In this document: positions 12,284 to 25,454 of the stretch, piece after piece
How positions within the stretch are numbered: the first letter of the stretch is position 1
Layout of the letters: each line of letters starts with the position of its first letter
Source of the DNA: Pochonia chlamydosporia 170
Taxonomy: Eukaryota > Ascomycota > Sordariomycetes > Hypocreales > Clavicipitaceae
DNA length: 64,000 nucleotides
Assembly: GCF_001653235.2 (NCBI RefSeq)
Contig: NC_035791.1
Coordinates: 2,046,001-2,110,000, forward strand
Reading direction: 5' to 3'
Notes under the pieces: model-generated
The model's input: the letters and a program-made list of their open reading frames with translations, nothing else
The model's database searches: none
Told to the model about the DNA's origin: nothing
Made by a program: the position numbers and the translations under genes

Positions 12284-12852
12284 AGGTACAAACAGGACTT
12301 TCATCTTCAAGGTGGTATTTGGTCCGATGGACATGGGACGGACGGACATGGCACGTCTTTTGAATACAGGATTTTGGGCGTTTTCTCATATAAATCAAGG
12401 TGTCAAGCGATCATTTTTCAAGAAATAGAACGGGAATGGAACTATTGGGGTGGACAATCATTTGAGGAATAAATATTTGTGCCACATAATTGGCGGGGGT
12501 TTCATACAATGGACTTCGCTTTATTTTGTGGTAAACCTTGCTACACATACATCCAGCGCTCCAAATGCTTCCGTGTTGGTGCTCATTTATCAGGCAAAGA
12601 GATATATACATCAACAGAGCAAGAAAAAGATGTGCACTACACTAGCGCTTCTGAGTTTTAGAGCGCCAATGGTGCTGTATGTTTTGTTCCCCATGTTGCA
12701 CCGTCTAATACCCGCATATCAAACATGATGTAAAAACGTGGCTAAAACGAGAGAAATAAAAGAGAGAAAAAAAACGATAGGCCTGAGCCGCAAACTCTAA
12801 TGAACCCGTGTTAGAATGCCTGCCGCACAAGAGGTGGCTCCCACGGGTCTAT
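12284..12852. other. Convergent 3' region between VPS9 and TRK genes
   Basis: 570 bp between two facing stop codons. AT-rich, with a purine/A-rich run around 12745-12778. It should hold the 3' UTRs and polyadenylation sites of both genes. No gene seen. Confidence 0.6.
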
Positions 12853-15773
12853 CTAGAACACGGGAGTGGTATCCGCCCGGCGGTTGCGCGGTCTTGACCC
12901 CGTGCTTGGCAATGGTGCCAATTCATCCATTTCGTCCTCTCGATTGGGTTCAGAGAATGTTCTCTGCGGGCCAAGGGGAGGACCCTGTGAGTCTGTAGAG
13001 CTCACGCGCTGGTGTGACGGACCTCGTTGCACAACAGGTCCGGGATGAAGAAGTTGTGCGACAATGTTGCTGTTGGCTCGGCCACGTTCCCGACTCTTGC
13101 TACGGGTTCGGGTCAAATTGGTATCTTGACGCTGAATACCAGATGCGGTGGCGTGGGTTAGAGCAGTATTCGTTCTTGCCAAAGCAGCTTCTTGCTCTTC
13201 TGCTTCCTTCCTGAACCTCGATTCGCTGGGCAAAAGGATAGCTCTGTCAAGACCATATGGCAAGCCACGGTGACGGCCACGGATCTCCATAGCCACGATA
13301 ACCAGTTTGCCAACAACGGAAAACTGTGAGCAGAGAGATGCGTTGACGCCAGCAGCGCCCATACTCAACCCTACGGTGCCATATGCACTCACAACCTCGA
13401 ATAGGATATCAAACAGGGTGAATCTCCTGGCCACAATCTTCGGTCCCTCACTAATAGTGATGATGAAGAATCCTAAAAAGACGTACCACAAATCAAAGGA
13501 CAGCTGACGTCGTAAATGGGTTCCGACATAAGACAAGGCGCTGGCGTCCTGGTCGTCTTCGACATTGTGCGGCTGGTACATGCCAAGAGACTTTTCCTCA
13601 TAGACGTTGGTGCGGCGAATAGAGATGGCGATGGGGAAGACGGAAATGTACATCATGATCAAGTAGAGCACCGGTATGGCCGGGTGAACTTCTGACATGG
13701 CGACGGCGGAAAACCCTGCAGTTCTTGTAGATGCAGCCTGGAAAAATCCGATAACGACTCGATTGCTGACGCTTAGTTTGGCAATAGGCTCACCGCCGAG
13801 CTGATGTCACGTTTGTTAGCCAGTTTGACTCGTCGAAGCTGAAACACCTGCTCGAGCGAATCATAACTTACATCAAGAACCATGAAGAATAGCAAGTCGA
13901 CCGCGTTCAACACTACGAGGATCCAGAACAGCCACCAATTCGGGCCAGATGGAAACAGCAGCGTAAAGCATCGACGAGGGTGATCAAGCAAAAATCGAAG
14001 CTCCTCCCATATTCCTGACCCAACGGGAGCAAGCTTGGCGGAAACCCAAATAATGAAGCGCAGCATGACCGGAAAACCCGTGTTTCCAATAATGATGAAG
14101 AACCACATAATCATGAGACAAAAGGCGGAAGTGTTGAAAGATATCATGCTGTCCGGGGTGAGAGTAAAGCCGACGTCCATGAAGGCGACATTGGAAGTGA
14201 AGAATCCCCACCAGGTCCTCGACACACCATCCGCCACTACAATTTCCCCGTAGTGGTCATTGTGAAGGATAAAAGGTAATAGACAGGCTAGGATTACAAG
14301 GTGGAATCCCCAAAAGTAGGCCAAAAGAACAATTGCCAATGTCCTCAGTGACCGATATTCGATGCCACCAAGTTCCTCACGCTGCTCTAGTGTCAGACCG
14401 ACAAAATTAGAGTTTCGACCCATAGTCGGCGTATAAGAGAGATACGGCATGTCCTCAGTTTTGGAGCTAGATAAGACAGAGCGAATAGTGTCCATCGTGC
14501 GGGTTCGGACAGCTCTTGTCGGTCGTGGATCTTCTTCATCCTCATGATACTTGTTTTGTGAGCGATTGAAGATGCGAGGCTTCCGAAGCCGCAAGGCCTC
14601 CATTGTGCCACCAATAGCTTTCACATCTTCTTCGATATCTTCCCGGCGATGATGCTTCTCTGGTTCGGCAATGATAATGGTTGACTGTCGCTCGCGTATG
14701 GGACCAGATTGAGGCACCCCTCTTGGAAAGGTATCTGCTGTCGGCGAACGACCAAGCCGGTGTTCATCGTCGTCCATTTCGTTTGCTTCCAGTCGCCTAG
14801 GCCCTAAGCCACGTTCTGCATCTCGCGGACCAGGGATACGGAGAACTTCATCATCGTCCTGGTTGCGCTGTCTCTCTAGAATTGCAATGTGCTCCGCATT
14901 TGTTCGTCTTGAGGGAAATTTTGTGTCCTCATCACCCAACCCATCACTTCTCTTCAGAGTATCTGCGAAGGTAATGGCAGTATGAGCTTGGAAGCTGGGC
15001 CTGCGATTTTCGCCAGGGGCTTGACCTTGATGTTGCGGCTTCTCCGTGGGATTGAGCTCAACTGGTTGTGGTGGATCATCTGTCACAGTTGTCGTGTCAC
15101 TCTCATCACTCTTGTTGGCGCCTGCGGCCTTGTGTTGCTCATCATGGTCATCGTCCAGCAAAATACCATCATTGGTGATTCTCTGCTTTCGGCCATTTGG
15201 GGGCATAAGTGTAATATCCCGGCCATTGACGCCTTGCTCAGCGAGGTGCATATCGTTCCGAGCTTTTGACTTTGATTTGGTCAGCGTGCGACGTCGAGAT
15301 CGAATTTCTCGCACCCAGCTTCTGAAACGTTTCTCAAACCAATATAACCGCAAGAATACCACGCAGCCATGCATAGTGATTGGATTTGACGTCATAGAAA
15401 ATAGATAGATCATAGCTTGCTGGAATCCATTGAGCAGGTTCACGTCGACAGGGTTGAGCCCAGCCTGGGTATTGGCGCCACTGGCGAACATCAATGCATC
15501 AATATAGGCTAGTTCACCCTTGCCTCCGATAAATATGGCAACCGAACCGACTAGTGTTGCCCCAATGATCCAAAAGTCTAGAGTCGCACAGAGTCAGCTA
15601 ATTGAATATTTGAGTGAACCATTGCAGAGAGAGCAACGGGAAGAGAAGTATCAGAGAGAGGCGTGTAACATACAATGAACAGTGATAAAACTGAAATGGG
15701 GCTTTTTGGACAAAAAGGCTGGTTTGGCAGCCTTCAACTGGCCCCAAACGTAGGACAAGGCCCCTTCCAACAT
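12853..15773 (-). CDS. TRK1: TRK-family potassium transporter
   Basis: Plasma-membrane K+ uptake protein. Exons 15674-15773, 13872-15577 and 12853-13800, with introns of 96 and 71 nt; 917 residues. The fourfold MPM repeat is visible through its pore loops, each with the filter glycine: ANTQAGLNPVD, FMDVGFTLTPDSM, STRTAGFSAVAMS and AYGTVGLSMG. Between the first and second repeats lies a long hydrophilic loop (roughly residues 110-400), as in yeast Trk1, rich in charged residues and Ser/Thr. The C-terminal tail contains SKSRERGRAN and low-complexity sequence ending RRADTTPVF. The motif AMEIRGRHRGLPYGLDRAIL is the usual fungal TRK C-terminal block. The start at 15773 precedes LEGALSYVWGQL. Confidence 0.95.
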
Positions 15774-18700
15774 GATGAATCAACGAAATTGATGGGACTG
15801 TGGATGGCCTAGATGAGAGGGTAAGAGGATATATGTGAAACAGTGTCTGGTCAGGCAGTCCAAGTTTTACAACTGCAATATAGGTGATGCGGTAGGCGCG
15901 TTTTGGTAAGAGTTTTCTTGCACAAGATGATATGTGGTGTACCTGCAACACCACAATGATAACGGCCCAATTTCCGGATTGGTAAGTGAAAATAAAAGTA
16001 TGTGATAGTTTGCTTCTTTGTACGTGAGCCCTACCGGGGTAGTGCGTCTTCAGATGGTGTAAGTGTCGGGGTATCTCAAGCGTGAGTCCAATCGAAGGAC
16101 TTCGCATGCATGGAGGGACAAAGCGGCATAGTGAGTGTAACGGGAACACAGCAGGATGAAAGGGACCGTCGTCCACTCTTGTCGTTTTGCGAAACGTGGC
16201 GCACCGAGTAGATTTATTAGAGAACGATGGAGGAAAATGTGTGGTCGTGTCCAACAAAGAATTCAGGTGGTGGCGGTCGACGTAGTTGAAAATTGATTGA
16301 CGTAACGGGAACTAGGCCACCAGGGCGATCCGTGAGTGGGAAATAGGAAAATATAATGATGAGCGAAACTGCGTGTTAAAGTCGAGCTCGTGAAATTCTC
16401 GCCGGTGGTACAGCCCAGGCACTGATGACCAGAGAAAGAGCCAAATCAGCAACGAAGCAATCACGGTAGACAGGCAATTTAAGAGTCAGGAGAGTGCCAA
16501 AAAATCTCGACGTCTTGAATCAACACCGTGATGAGAGAGGCAGTGCTTATCTGACCGGACTAATTGGCCAATATTGGTGAGGGCGGTGGTCGATGCGTTG
16601 CCCATATACAAATTTCCTTTTCCACCCGGGAGCAAGGAACAGGGCCTGGCGAACTCAATGCTGTCGAATTGAACCTCAGGATTACAGACACGTTGTGTCA
16701 AGATCCCGGTATCGAGGCTGCAGGAAGCGAGATAAAATTCCACAGCCAGGCGATGCAAAAGGTGCAGGCAATTCTGCAAGGTTGCTAGAGGCGCAGTCGA
16801 GAGCCAAAGTTTCCAGGCTGGACGCAACAAGGTTTGCGAAAGGCCCTGAGAACGGGATCGGATCTCGTCTGCGTGCGTCGCCAAGAGCAGAAGAATGTTG
16901 GTACTAGAGAAAGCGACGCTCTGGAACTCTTCGAAAGATGAGATAGGTCTTGGACGGAAAATATTATGGAAAGTAATGTCGAGGGGTCGATGTGCGTAAC
17001 TTGACAGCAGCGGATAGTAACTGTGGGCACGGACAGATTGAAACTGTATCCAGTTACAGAAAATGTCTTGGATGCCGGTGATGCTGATAGGAAATCTGTG
17101 TCAAATTCGATCCGTCTCTTTGTTGACAAGGCCGGTTTTGGCCACGCGGTGACACCAAGAGCGGATTCCAGATTCCAGGTTCCAGATCTCCAGAGCTGCC
17201 ACAGGACGCAGGTCGCAAGTCACAGGCCGCCCGGACCGCCTTATCAGACGTGGTACAGAGTACTACAGCCTGACAAAAGGGATCAAGGGGACCAACGAGG
17301 CCCAGCGAGATAAGGGAGGAGAGACAATGCTCTTTGAAAGCGTGCGTTACACGGCGGTGGAATAACAAAGAGAAGAGCGAAGGGGGAAGAAAAATAAAAA
17401 TGGCCGAGTCGAGATGCGCGACTCAAGGTCGGATGATGAAGGCGCAGGCAAAATGGCTGGACGCTCTTTCCCTACTTGGTCCAGTTTGGCGTCTGGTTTT
17501 ATTTGTCGCCACTTGCACTCCGTAGCGAAGAGTCGGAGTCGGGCACAGTAAACCTTGGCCAGACCTTAGCACAGAGCACAGAGCACAGAGCGCTGCACGA
17601 CACACCACACACAATATACTTGGGGACCAGACGAGACCAGACGAAACGAGTCAATGTGAGGTTCCTCTTTTTTCACCTGCTTGCCGTGTTACGCCCCAGG
17701 CTAAGCCAGTCTTGGGCGTGGCAGTGAAGGCGGCAGCCAGTTAATTGAATCAATTGACGTCGACGATGGGCCCCCGGAGGATCCAGGATGTGAGAGGCAA
17801 TGAACGTTAAATTACTCGGCACCTTCTCCGTACCAACATTGAAAAGGGAAAAATATTCGCAGACACGATGCAATCTACAGAAACGATGAGCGGCGGTCGG
17901 CCGCCTAATAAATGCTTCCCTCCGGTTGGCGTGCAATGCTCTTTGATCTAGTCGAAGCGAGTAATGGCCCATCACCAAATAGAGCTGACCTTGTCCTTTG
18001 CAATCATTACTTGCCCTTCCAATCCTGGCGATCACACATGTCAGTCCTACCACTAACGAGGCTCATCCAGGGATCTACCAGACCGTCATTAAGCAGGCGT
18101 CACTGCGTTGCTCGCAGACTCTTCAGCCCAGGAACGGCGCTAAACTATCATTGACCTTGTGGCGGTTCCAGCTCGTTTCTTGATGGGCTTGATGGGTCAA
18201 ACATTCAACAACCGACAACGCGGTGCGGCATTCTTGGCCATCAAGCGCCCCGTGCCAACACATATCTCAGCCATATTTGGGTTAAATTCCCCTCCAACCG
18301 GCCAAGCATTGTCGGTCAGTGTGCGCTGCGGGACTCGTTATTTTTTATGTCCTCCAAGCCCCGAGACACCAACCCTGGGCCGCCTCGTCATCGTCATCTC
18401 CCGGGATCATGAAGCGACAGGGTATGTATGTACCTCGAGCGTGGAAAACCATGTGGAAACCAGAAACGCACATCAGAAAACTTAGTGCCTCATATCCCTG
18501 TCGCCATCTGTGATGTCCATTTGAGTTTTCTTGGCATCAATTCCCTCTATTCCTGCCGTCCAACCATCTTCCTTTGTCCGAAGATGCAAGTCTGATGTCA
18601 CAACCGAGCACCCTTCATCCATCACTAGCTGCAGTTTGCCTTCTTCCGCCGGCGGCCGCAGCTCACATATCGCACGCAGGTATCCCGCCTACTCTGTTTT

Positions 18701-19341
18701 CCATCCATGACACCGTGACCCAAAGGAAGTACGGAGTGCATCAATTAATAACGTGCTCTGCTGTGTAACCAGCACTGACCACATGATCCTTGGAACGGGG
18801 TCCAGTGTCGTACCGTATCTTTGGCCCAGGACCTCAGCTCTCTCGTTGTTGTCCCTCTTCCCAAACCAAATCCAAATCCAAATGGTCCTGTGCCCAATAT
18901 GCCGACGCCATGCATTGTGCAAGTGCCAGTCAGACGGAATACGCCGTGAGCAACGAGATACATTGCATTTCGAACTGCATCTTTTCCGGACAAGCATGCT
19001 GTTACCCAACTTTCATAGGGACCTTCGGAAGCGCCGTCTGCGGTGAGGGTTGAAGAGTTTTGATTTGGCAATGTCACCCATGCCAAGACATGCTCTCATG
19101 CCAAGTAGCATATGGCTACATGCTGCCTGTGTTGGCGCATAGTTAGAGGATGGATTAATTCATCATTCTTCAGATTTTAACCCATTGTCACCCATTGGCT
19201 AGTTGTCACTGGGGAGTAAGCACAGTTTGTCGGAACAACAGGCAAACTACGCATATCTGGCCGTTTCATACGACGCACATTGTTCTAGCTGCACCGCTTT
19301 CAGATGCATTCCTATTGCCTATAAACCATCCAACATAAATA
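15774..19341. other. 3.6 kb intergenic region upstream of TRK
   Basis: Lies upstream of TRK and beyond the 3' end of the next gene. Many short open frames occur but none has a recognisable domain or convincing splice structure. Features seen: two ACCAGAC copies at 17626 and 17636, a CAGAG-type short repeat near 17569-17590, and ACTCCGTA-like elements at 17517 and (reverse) near 18730. Long TRK 5' leaders with uORFs are possible but not shown. Confidence 0.5.
17626..17642 (+). promoter_or_regulatory. Pair of ACCAGAC heptamers upstream of TRK
   Basis: Two exact copies whose starts are 10 bp apart, about one helical turn. They are about 1.85 kb upstream of the TRK start, on the strand opposite to the gene. 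The same heptamer clusters upstream of three other genes here. Confidence 0.4.
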
Positions 19342-20446
19342 CTACCTCTCTTCAAATCGCCGTTGCTGCAACTCTCTAGCCCGAGACTTCGCCCGCATAA
19401 AATCCCCCAGAACGGGATACTCAAACTGGTCCCAGACATCCTTTAATCTTTCGTAATAAGTATCTTCTGAAACTGGCTTCCTATCCCATAAATGGCGGTA
19501 TATTCCTGTCTCATTGATAGGTTGCTCTGGGTCCTCCCGACAATCGTTCTTTTCGTCACAAAGAATTGGAAGTAGATCAAGGTCCGGTGAGTCAGTAGTG
19601 AGAAACTCGAGCAAGGCCAGCTTTTGGTCGTCTAGAAGCTTGTATATTCTGTATGTTACTTCACTGCGATCCGAGTGAAACCAGATAGAGTCTGGCTGAG
19701 CTTCTGCCAAGCTTGGGGCGCGACGATCAAACAATATCACGCCGCCAAGTATACGGGCTGCTGCCCAGAAACCAACCACATCTGCAACACCATTGGGGTC
19801 CTGCTCATAATCAGAATACCAGTAGTGGTAAAATAATGTCGGCCAAGCGCCTTTGGGGTACACGTCCCAGAAAACGTCGTCTTTTGGGGGTGTCCAAGAT
19901 GTAATCCTGTGATCCGGGTGGAGGCTTGTTCCCGATTTAAACAATACGACGGCGATTTCGTGCACAGCCTCGGCCACAAGCTCAACTAGCCCCTTGTTGA
20001 AGGTCTGAGATCCAGGAGCCGATGATCGATAATCACTGATCAACTTGAGACGGATAAATAAGAGTTGATGTCCTTCGAGAAAGTGGCTAGTTGTGTTGGA
20101 TGTATAGATGTACCGTAGAGTCTAACTTTAATACACCAACTGCGAATTGGGATTTAAACTCTCCAAGTTTATCAAGTACCCCGGAGCAAAGTTCACTATG
20201 CTCTTCATGAATGGGGTGATCAGGTGGCAGTCCTCCGTTGCCAGAGTCCTGTGCGACCCGAGTTAAAGGCAAGCCGTCAATTATCTGAGCGTACGTCTCT
20301 TCTGCGATGTTCGTAGCTAACATATTCGCAATAGCCTGTTTAAATATACCAAGGTGCTGACCACTCAAGCTGTTTTCGATAGAAACGAGATGTCCGTCGT
20401 TTCGATCTGGTAAGGCTGCATTGTTTTGTTGTGGTGTCAGCTCCAT
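19342..20446 (-). CDS. Conserved fungal protein of unknown function
   Basis: Not recognised as a characterised family. Best model: exons 20137-20446 and 19342-20072, 64-nt intron, 346 residues. The donor is GTGTAT and the acceptor CGAAG; a GTACAT donor at about 20111 also exists but breaks the frame. No signal peptide or membrane helix. The N-terminal half reads as a helical region (IFKQAIANMLATNIAEETYAQ). The C-terminal half has aromatic-rich conserved-looking stretches: PKGAWPTLFYHYWYSDYEQ, VVGFWAAARILGGVILFDR and YRIYKLLDDQKLALLEFL. Similar stretches occur in uncharacterised ascomycete proteins (from memory, not searched). The tail is charged. It is followed by a 1.5 kb gene-free region. 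Confidence 0.7.
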
Positions 20447-21916
20447 TAGTGCCAGAATAAGGCTATTCGATCACAGCGAGAAAATAACCGTTCAAAACTA
20501 GCATAAGGAGGAAGTTTACACACAGGGAACCAACAGCAACTGCATCTGGGTATTCACTGAAGCAGCCTGTGTCAGGGAGGGCAGGAAAATGGCTTGAGTT
20601 GCGCACATGTAGGAGATTGAGTTCCGGCGGGGTATGTCAACTTCACAGGTTGTTGGTCCGCATCTCATCAACTCCAGGGTTCTCATACTCAACTATATTC
20701 AAATTTGGTTCCCTTTTCCCAGGTTTACCCTTACAGACGGACATAATTGGAAATTAAATTTGGTTCAAACACAATCATCCAGCCGTCACCACATACTCGC
20801 CAGTAGTAACCAGTACCATACCTTAAGGCGAGTTTATAACTTTGAAACTCACCTCAAGTCGGGGTTGACTCAAGTAGTTACAGTCATCACATCCCTCATG
20901 AATTGCAGGACTGCCTCACCAAGTATCACACTGACGGCCCACAGAGTGACTAAGGCAAGTACACTCTACAAACCACATCACGGAACCTTCTAAAAATAGC
21001 ACGAAAGAACCATCGATGGCATTTCTTCCTTGTAACAACCAACACACATGGTCCAACGGTTCATCCCCGTTGGGCAGCAACCCCAAACGTCTTTGTACAG
21101 CACCAACACCAACGCCGGATTCGTTAGGACAAGGTATCAGACCTGTGATACATTCATCGATGTCAACCATCTGACAACCACATTGCCTGAAACCTGGCTC
21201 ACTCGCGTAATCGCAACACACTCGGCAACCATCTCATCACATAACTTGCCAAGCACCATGATATTAGTCCGAATTATCAAAAAGCAGTAAACCGAGCTGA
21301 TATGTCCCCCTGTCCCAACTTAATCTCACATGGCCATCTTTTTCGAACCCCAACAGCCTCTCAGTTCCCCGATTGGCCATATATAAGCTCATCCTTCCAA
21401 CGGGACTCTTTCCCCGTTGGCCATGTGCCGCGGAAGATCAGTGCGCTTCAGCTGTGACTCGACGTCCGTTGATCGATCAGCCGTAAATGGGGGCCGCCAG
21501 TGCTTTGGATATGATGTCACATTCGTGGTTGCCGCCAAGACAGGGCCAACCACCACCAAGAAGATAATCTTGCGCTTGGCGCGGAATTCAGATTCGTCAT
21601 GTTGAATTAAGAACCTGTGATGAGAGATCTTTGTTACAAGGGTCAACTTCAGCTTGTGTTATGACCATGCTGATAAGGACCAATAGTCCTGACAAGTCAG
21701 CAAATAGTGTCGTGTTCACGGGACAATACCAAGATATCATCACATCAGGCAAGTTTCTAGTGCAGCGCATTTCAATTTTCCCGTCGTCCTCATACACGTC
21801 CCTTTGTAAGGTATAACCAAACCCAGCTACCGTTTTAACGCCATGTCCCAATAATCAAATGTTGTATCGATGCACCTGTGAACCATGAAGACGCCTCTAG
21901 ACCCCAAAAAGCCAAC
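20447..21916. other. Intergenic, between the unknown gene and SSL2
   Basis: 1.47 kb upstream of the unknown gene and downstream of SSL2. Contains only short frames without domains. Nothing else seen. Confidence 0.6.
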
Positions 21917-24400
21917 TTACTGAGCAGCTGCCCGTCTAGCATTCTCTCGTCCAATCTTTTTGAAGAACGCATTGCTCTCTTTCTTACCCTTGCCCTTCTT
22001 GAGTCCCTGATTCACTCTCTTATTCTGCTCAATATACGCCATATCCTGACCACCACTTAGTTCGCCTAGCGTGCCCGCTGTCCTGCGGGCACCCTTCTTC
22101 TTTTTGCGGCCCATGGTGCCACTGTGGAAAAGATCGTCTGTGATGTCTTCGTCTTCCATCGACTCATTCTCCACTAAGACTTTTTGCAGCAACTCTCGTC
22201 GTTCGCCGGCAGTGGCAAATGCCAATCCTGGGGTCTTTTCTATATTGGCCAGCTGGGTAATGACCTTGAAAGCATAGCCCTGATCTACCAGAAACGCTTG
22301 GCGTTTGGATGAAAAGTACATCTCTTGTGTGTCCTTTGAGACCAAGGAGTAAAAGAACGCATTGAAACCCTCGTCATTTCGTCGTTTGGCTCGCAAGATA
22401 CGGCCCAGTCGTTGAGCCTCTTGACGTCGAGAGCCATAATGAGACGAAATTTGAATGAGACAAGTAGCTTCTGGCAAATCAAGTGACGTATCGCCAATCT
22501 TGGAGAGAAACAATGTGTTGACGAGGGGGTTGTGCTGGAAGTTCTCCAAGACCTTCAAACGCTCGGGTTGCCCAGTGCCTCCATAGATGAATGCTTTGCC
22601 TAGCTTTAGAGCATACGCTTTCAGAGCATACACATTGTCTGAGAAGACAATGATCTTGTCCCCTCTAGCCTCATGATAGTTGATGAGATATTGACAGGCC
22701 TGAAACTTGCGAGGATTCATTATGTACAGCAAGTTCTTCTTCCTGGATGGCGCCCGTAGATATTCGTCGTAAAACTCGGTAGGCATGGGACACCACACTT
22801 CTGCACACTGCACTCTGGCAATATGTCCCTGTTTGGACAGCTCCATCCAATTTGCCTCAAAGAGCTTCGGTCCAATCAAAAAGTTCAAATCAGAAATCTT
22901 GTCATCTTCTCGAAGAAGAGTGGCAGTGAGACCAAGCTTAGAATGAGTCTTTATCGAAGACGTGACTTTTCGAAAGATGTTGGCAGGGACGACGTGCACC
23001 TCATCCAAGAGCATAAGACCCCATTCTCGCCCAGTGAGAAACTTCATCATTTTATCGGCATCGTATGATCGGGCTCGCGACTGTGTCACCATGGAGTAAG
23101 TTGTAACGATAATACCTGTACTCCCAGTGAAGACGGATCCTTTGGAATCGGACGTAAATGCAACAATATCGTCGGGGTTGATGTTTGACCACTTCAAGAA
23201 TTCATTCCTCCACTGAACGACTGACATAGAGCTAGTGCAAAGAACGATGACTCCCTTCTTGATGGTGCAGGCAGCGGTGATACCGACAAGTGTCTTGCCG
23301 GCACCACAAGGCAAGACAATCAGTCCACTCTTTGCTCGGCCATTGCCAAACATCTTGCTTAGACTCTTTTCTTGATACGGCCGAATTTGGGTGCCAGGCT
23401 TGAGGTCAATCTCCAGATTTGAGTTGACCTCGTCTCTACGGAAATCGTATTCCTCTAACACGGGGTATCCAAGGCTCAAGCATTCCTTTTGGACAGTTTC
23501 TACATCCTTGTCAGCAATCTCAAACGAGTGCGTAACCTCTTGGTCTTCGTCATCTTCTTCGTTGAGGGTTGCCAAGACATCGCCTTCGTTGACTGCCTGA
23601 CCATTCTGCTGCTCGCCACCTTGAGATAGGCCATTAGCCTGTTTAACGCCGGCAGCATTCTTGGTGCCTGGAATGACCAAAGCGCCAATCTTTGGAGCGG
23701 CAGATGTGGTAATTTCCTCAGTACCCTGAACTCGAAGCGGACCAATCGTAGGGTTCTTGAGCAGCATTTGGAGCATTTCAGGATCCGGGCTTTCGACATA
23801 GTATTTGGTATTCTTCAAAACGAGCTTCACCTTTCCGTAGCTCTGAGTGCAACTAGTGATGAATGATCGAATCTCATCCGGAAGAGGCGTTTTGAGAAAG
23901 CGTTCCAATGTATTGATGATGTCGGAGGGAGACAAGCCCACGGATACGGCGGCGTACAAACTATGCGTCGTCAAGGCATACTCGTGCATAAAGGTCGGTC
24001 GAGAGAGCGGCTCAGCAATCGTGATGAGAAAATCCTGCGCCTGTTCTGCAAGAGGGTTGAAACTCTCCAGGATGATTCTGCCTTTCTGGGGGTCGATCCA
24101 GAGGGGACGATTCTGGTGGTCCTTCTTTAGATCCAGGTACGAGAAGTCACGGTCACCAAAAATATGCGGAAGCGGTTCCCGAATCGCATGTCTCTTCTGG
24201 AAGCGATCTAGGGAGAATAAGTCGATGTTTTTGTCGATGTCACGCTCGAGAACTTCGTCGACTGGCCCGTCATCCTCCTCCAACTCTTCGTTGCTATCCA
24301 GACTTCGAGGTGTTGCCGCACCAGGAGTAGACATGCGCGAAGACCTCCCAGCCTTCGCGCCGCTTTGCACGGCTGCCTCTGCCTTTCTTTTTGGTGGCAT
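21917..24400 (-). CDS. SSL2: TFIIH subunit Ssl2/Rad25 (XPB), 3'-5' DNA translocase/helicase
   Basis: ATPase of TFIIH that opens promoters for RNA polymerase II and acts in nucleotide-excision repair. A single exon of 827 residues (yeast 843, human 782). The frame is open further upstream but has no ATG, so MPPKRKAEA is the first possible AUG start. The basic N-terminus and acidic linker are followed by the damage-recognition region, then the helicase. Walker A is PCGAGKT with K369; the DEVH box starts at D466; the RED motif appears as LREDDKI; helicase motifs V-VI include [21 protein letters not shown] (its start) and [10 protein letters not shown]. The C-terminus is the usual basic tail ([13 protein letters not shown]). 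No introns, unlike most neighbours. Divergent from the CHY zinc gene. Confidence 0.98.
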   Translation of the reverse strand: MPPKRKAEAAVQSGAKAGRSSRMSTPGAATPRSLDSNEELEEDDGPVDEVLERDIDKNIDLFSLDRFQKRHAIREPLPHIFGDRDFSYLDLKKDHQNRPLWIDPQKGRIILESFNPLAEQAQDFLITIAEPLSRPTFMHEYALTTHSLYAAVSVGLSPSDIINTLERFLKTPLPDEIRSFITSCTQSYGKVKLVLKNTKYYVESPDPEMLQMLLKNPTIGPLRVQGTEEITTSAAPKIGALVIPGTKNAAGVKQANGLSQGGEQQNGQAVNEGDVLATLNEEDDEDQEVTHSFEIADKDVETVQKECLSLGYPVLEEYDFRRDEVNSNLEIDLKPGTQIRPYQEKSLSKMFGNGRAKSGLIVLPCGAGKTLVGITAACTIKKGVIVLCTSSMSVVQWRNEFLKWSNINPDDIVAFTSDSKGSVFTGSTGIIVTTYSMVTQSRARSYDADKMMKFLTGREWGLMLLDEVHVVPANIFRKVTSSIKTHSKLGLTATLLREDDKISDLNFLIGPKLFEANWMELSKQGHIARVQCAEVWCPMPTEFYDEYLRAPSRKKNLLYIMNPRKFQACQYLINYHEARGDKIIVFSDNVYALKAYALKLGKAFIYGGTGQPERLKVLENFQHNPLVNTLFLSKIGDTSLDLPEATCLIQISSHYGSRRQEAQRLGRILRAKRRNDEGFNAFFYSLVSKDTQEMYFSSKRQAFLVDQGYAFKVITQLANIEKTPGLAFATAGERRELLQKVLVENESMEDEDITDDLFHSGTMGRKKKKGARRTAGTLGELSGGQDMAYIEQNKRVNQGLKKGKGKKESNAFFKKIGRENARRAAAQ

Positions 24401-24979
24401 CCTCGCTATCAGGCCGCGACAGCTCGTGGGAGGGAGCGAGTGTCGTTGGGTGGCAATGGAGAAGTTGTTGGATCGTGAATGGAAGCTGACGAGCTTCTTT
24501 AGTGGTGGGAGTGATCGATGACTAACAGTGAAGTGCAGGTAATTGGCTGGATAATGTGGTAGTGTGCCAGCCACCAGCTGTGTCCGAATAAACAATAACT
24601 ACTCCGTACAAGTAGCACTTCAAGCTTTGGATGGCACTGGACGAGTCGCCCCACTTGTCTTCTTTTGCAATGTAACATTGATTCCTCGCTCTCCTACCTA
24701 TAGTTTCGTGAGATAAAACAGTACTGCGATTTAATGGCCCTCTCTGCTCGTGGATGAATCTGCATCTGTAAAACAAAGGGCAACCAACCCAAAAACGCAA
24801 AAGAAAAAGATCCCTGAGTAGCGGCCCTCCGCCTCGAAGCACTGACTTGACCAACACCACAACAACCCCACCAATTTAGGCCCTTTATTCAGCATCACTC
24901 ATCGCAATCAACCCACCCTCCCAAACCACAGCTCAACACCTCACCACATTCTTCCAAAACCAGAACACTCTACATCAAC
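24401..24979. promoter_or_regulatory. Divergent promoter region, SSL2 and CHY zinc gene
   Basis: 579 bp between two divergent starts. Contains a TACTCCGTAC element at 24600-24609. The stretch before the CHY gene (24850-24979) is C/A-rich and T-poor, as expected of a fungal 5' UTR. Confidence 0.6.
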
Positions 24980-25454
24980 ATGTGGTACGCACAACACATC
25001 CATAATCCCCCAAATTGGAAACCACTAACACCACCAGCAAACACATTCTCAACGCCCAAGTCTCCATCCGGTCGCCATGCTGTACGCCTCTCCTTTCCTG
25101 CAACCCCCAACATCCAACTAACATAACCACACAGGTCGAAAATGGTTCGACTGCGCCGAATGCCACCGCGAACAAGAAAAGCACGAACTCCTCCAGAGCT
25201 TCGAAATGGTATTCGCCTGTAAAAAGTGCAAGAAGTGCTTCCGCAAGGACACCCAGGAGTTCGACGAGAGCGACGAGTACTGCCCGCACTGCGATAACCA
25301 CTTTGTCATTGATGCCAAGACCCCCAAGGCGGCGCTGTCAGTGGAGAGTGAGGATGTGAGAGTCAATAATAAGATGCTGAGAGACGAGCGAGTCAGACAG
25401 AAGGACTATCGAAACATGTTTGACCCAGACGAGGATGCGGATAGACTGGGCTAG
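24980..25454 (+). CDS. Small CHY-type zinc-finger protein
   Basis: Zinc-binding protein of 122 residues whose ligands match the CHY zinc finger, the fold of yeast Hot13 (intermembrane-space zinc chelator) and other proteins. Exons 24980-24984, 25038-25081 and 25135-25454. The first coding exon is only ATG plus two bases; splicing yields MCKHILNAQVSIRSPCC followed by RKWFDCAECH, which restores the N-terminal ligands. Further ligands are in FACKKCKKCFRKD and YCPHCDNHF. The C-terminal part is charged and ends DPDEDADRLG. Both introns (53 nt each) have standard GT...AG ends. Without the two small exons the finger would be incomplete, which supports the model. Its cellular role is not established. 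Confidence 0.88.

Noticed and set aside
15598..16257. 219-codon minus-strand frame upstream of TRK
   Set aside because: Overlaps TRK exon 1 and its intron in another frame; composition is not protein-like and no domain is seen. More likely 5' leader or promoter.
21333..21352. TTCGAACCCC string resembling a reverse tRNA B box
   Set aside because: No A box or acceptor stem with matching spacing is present, so it is not a tRNA.
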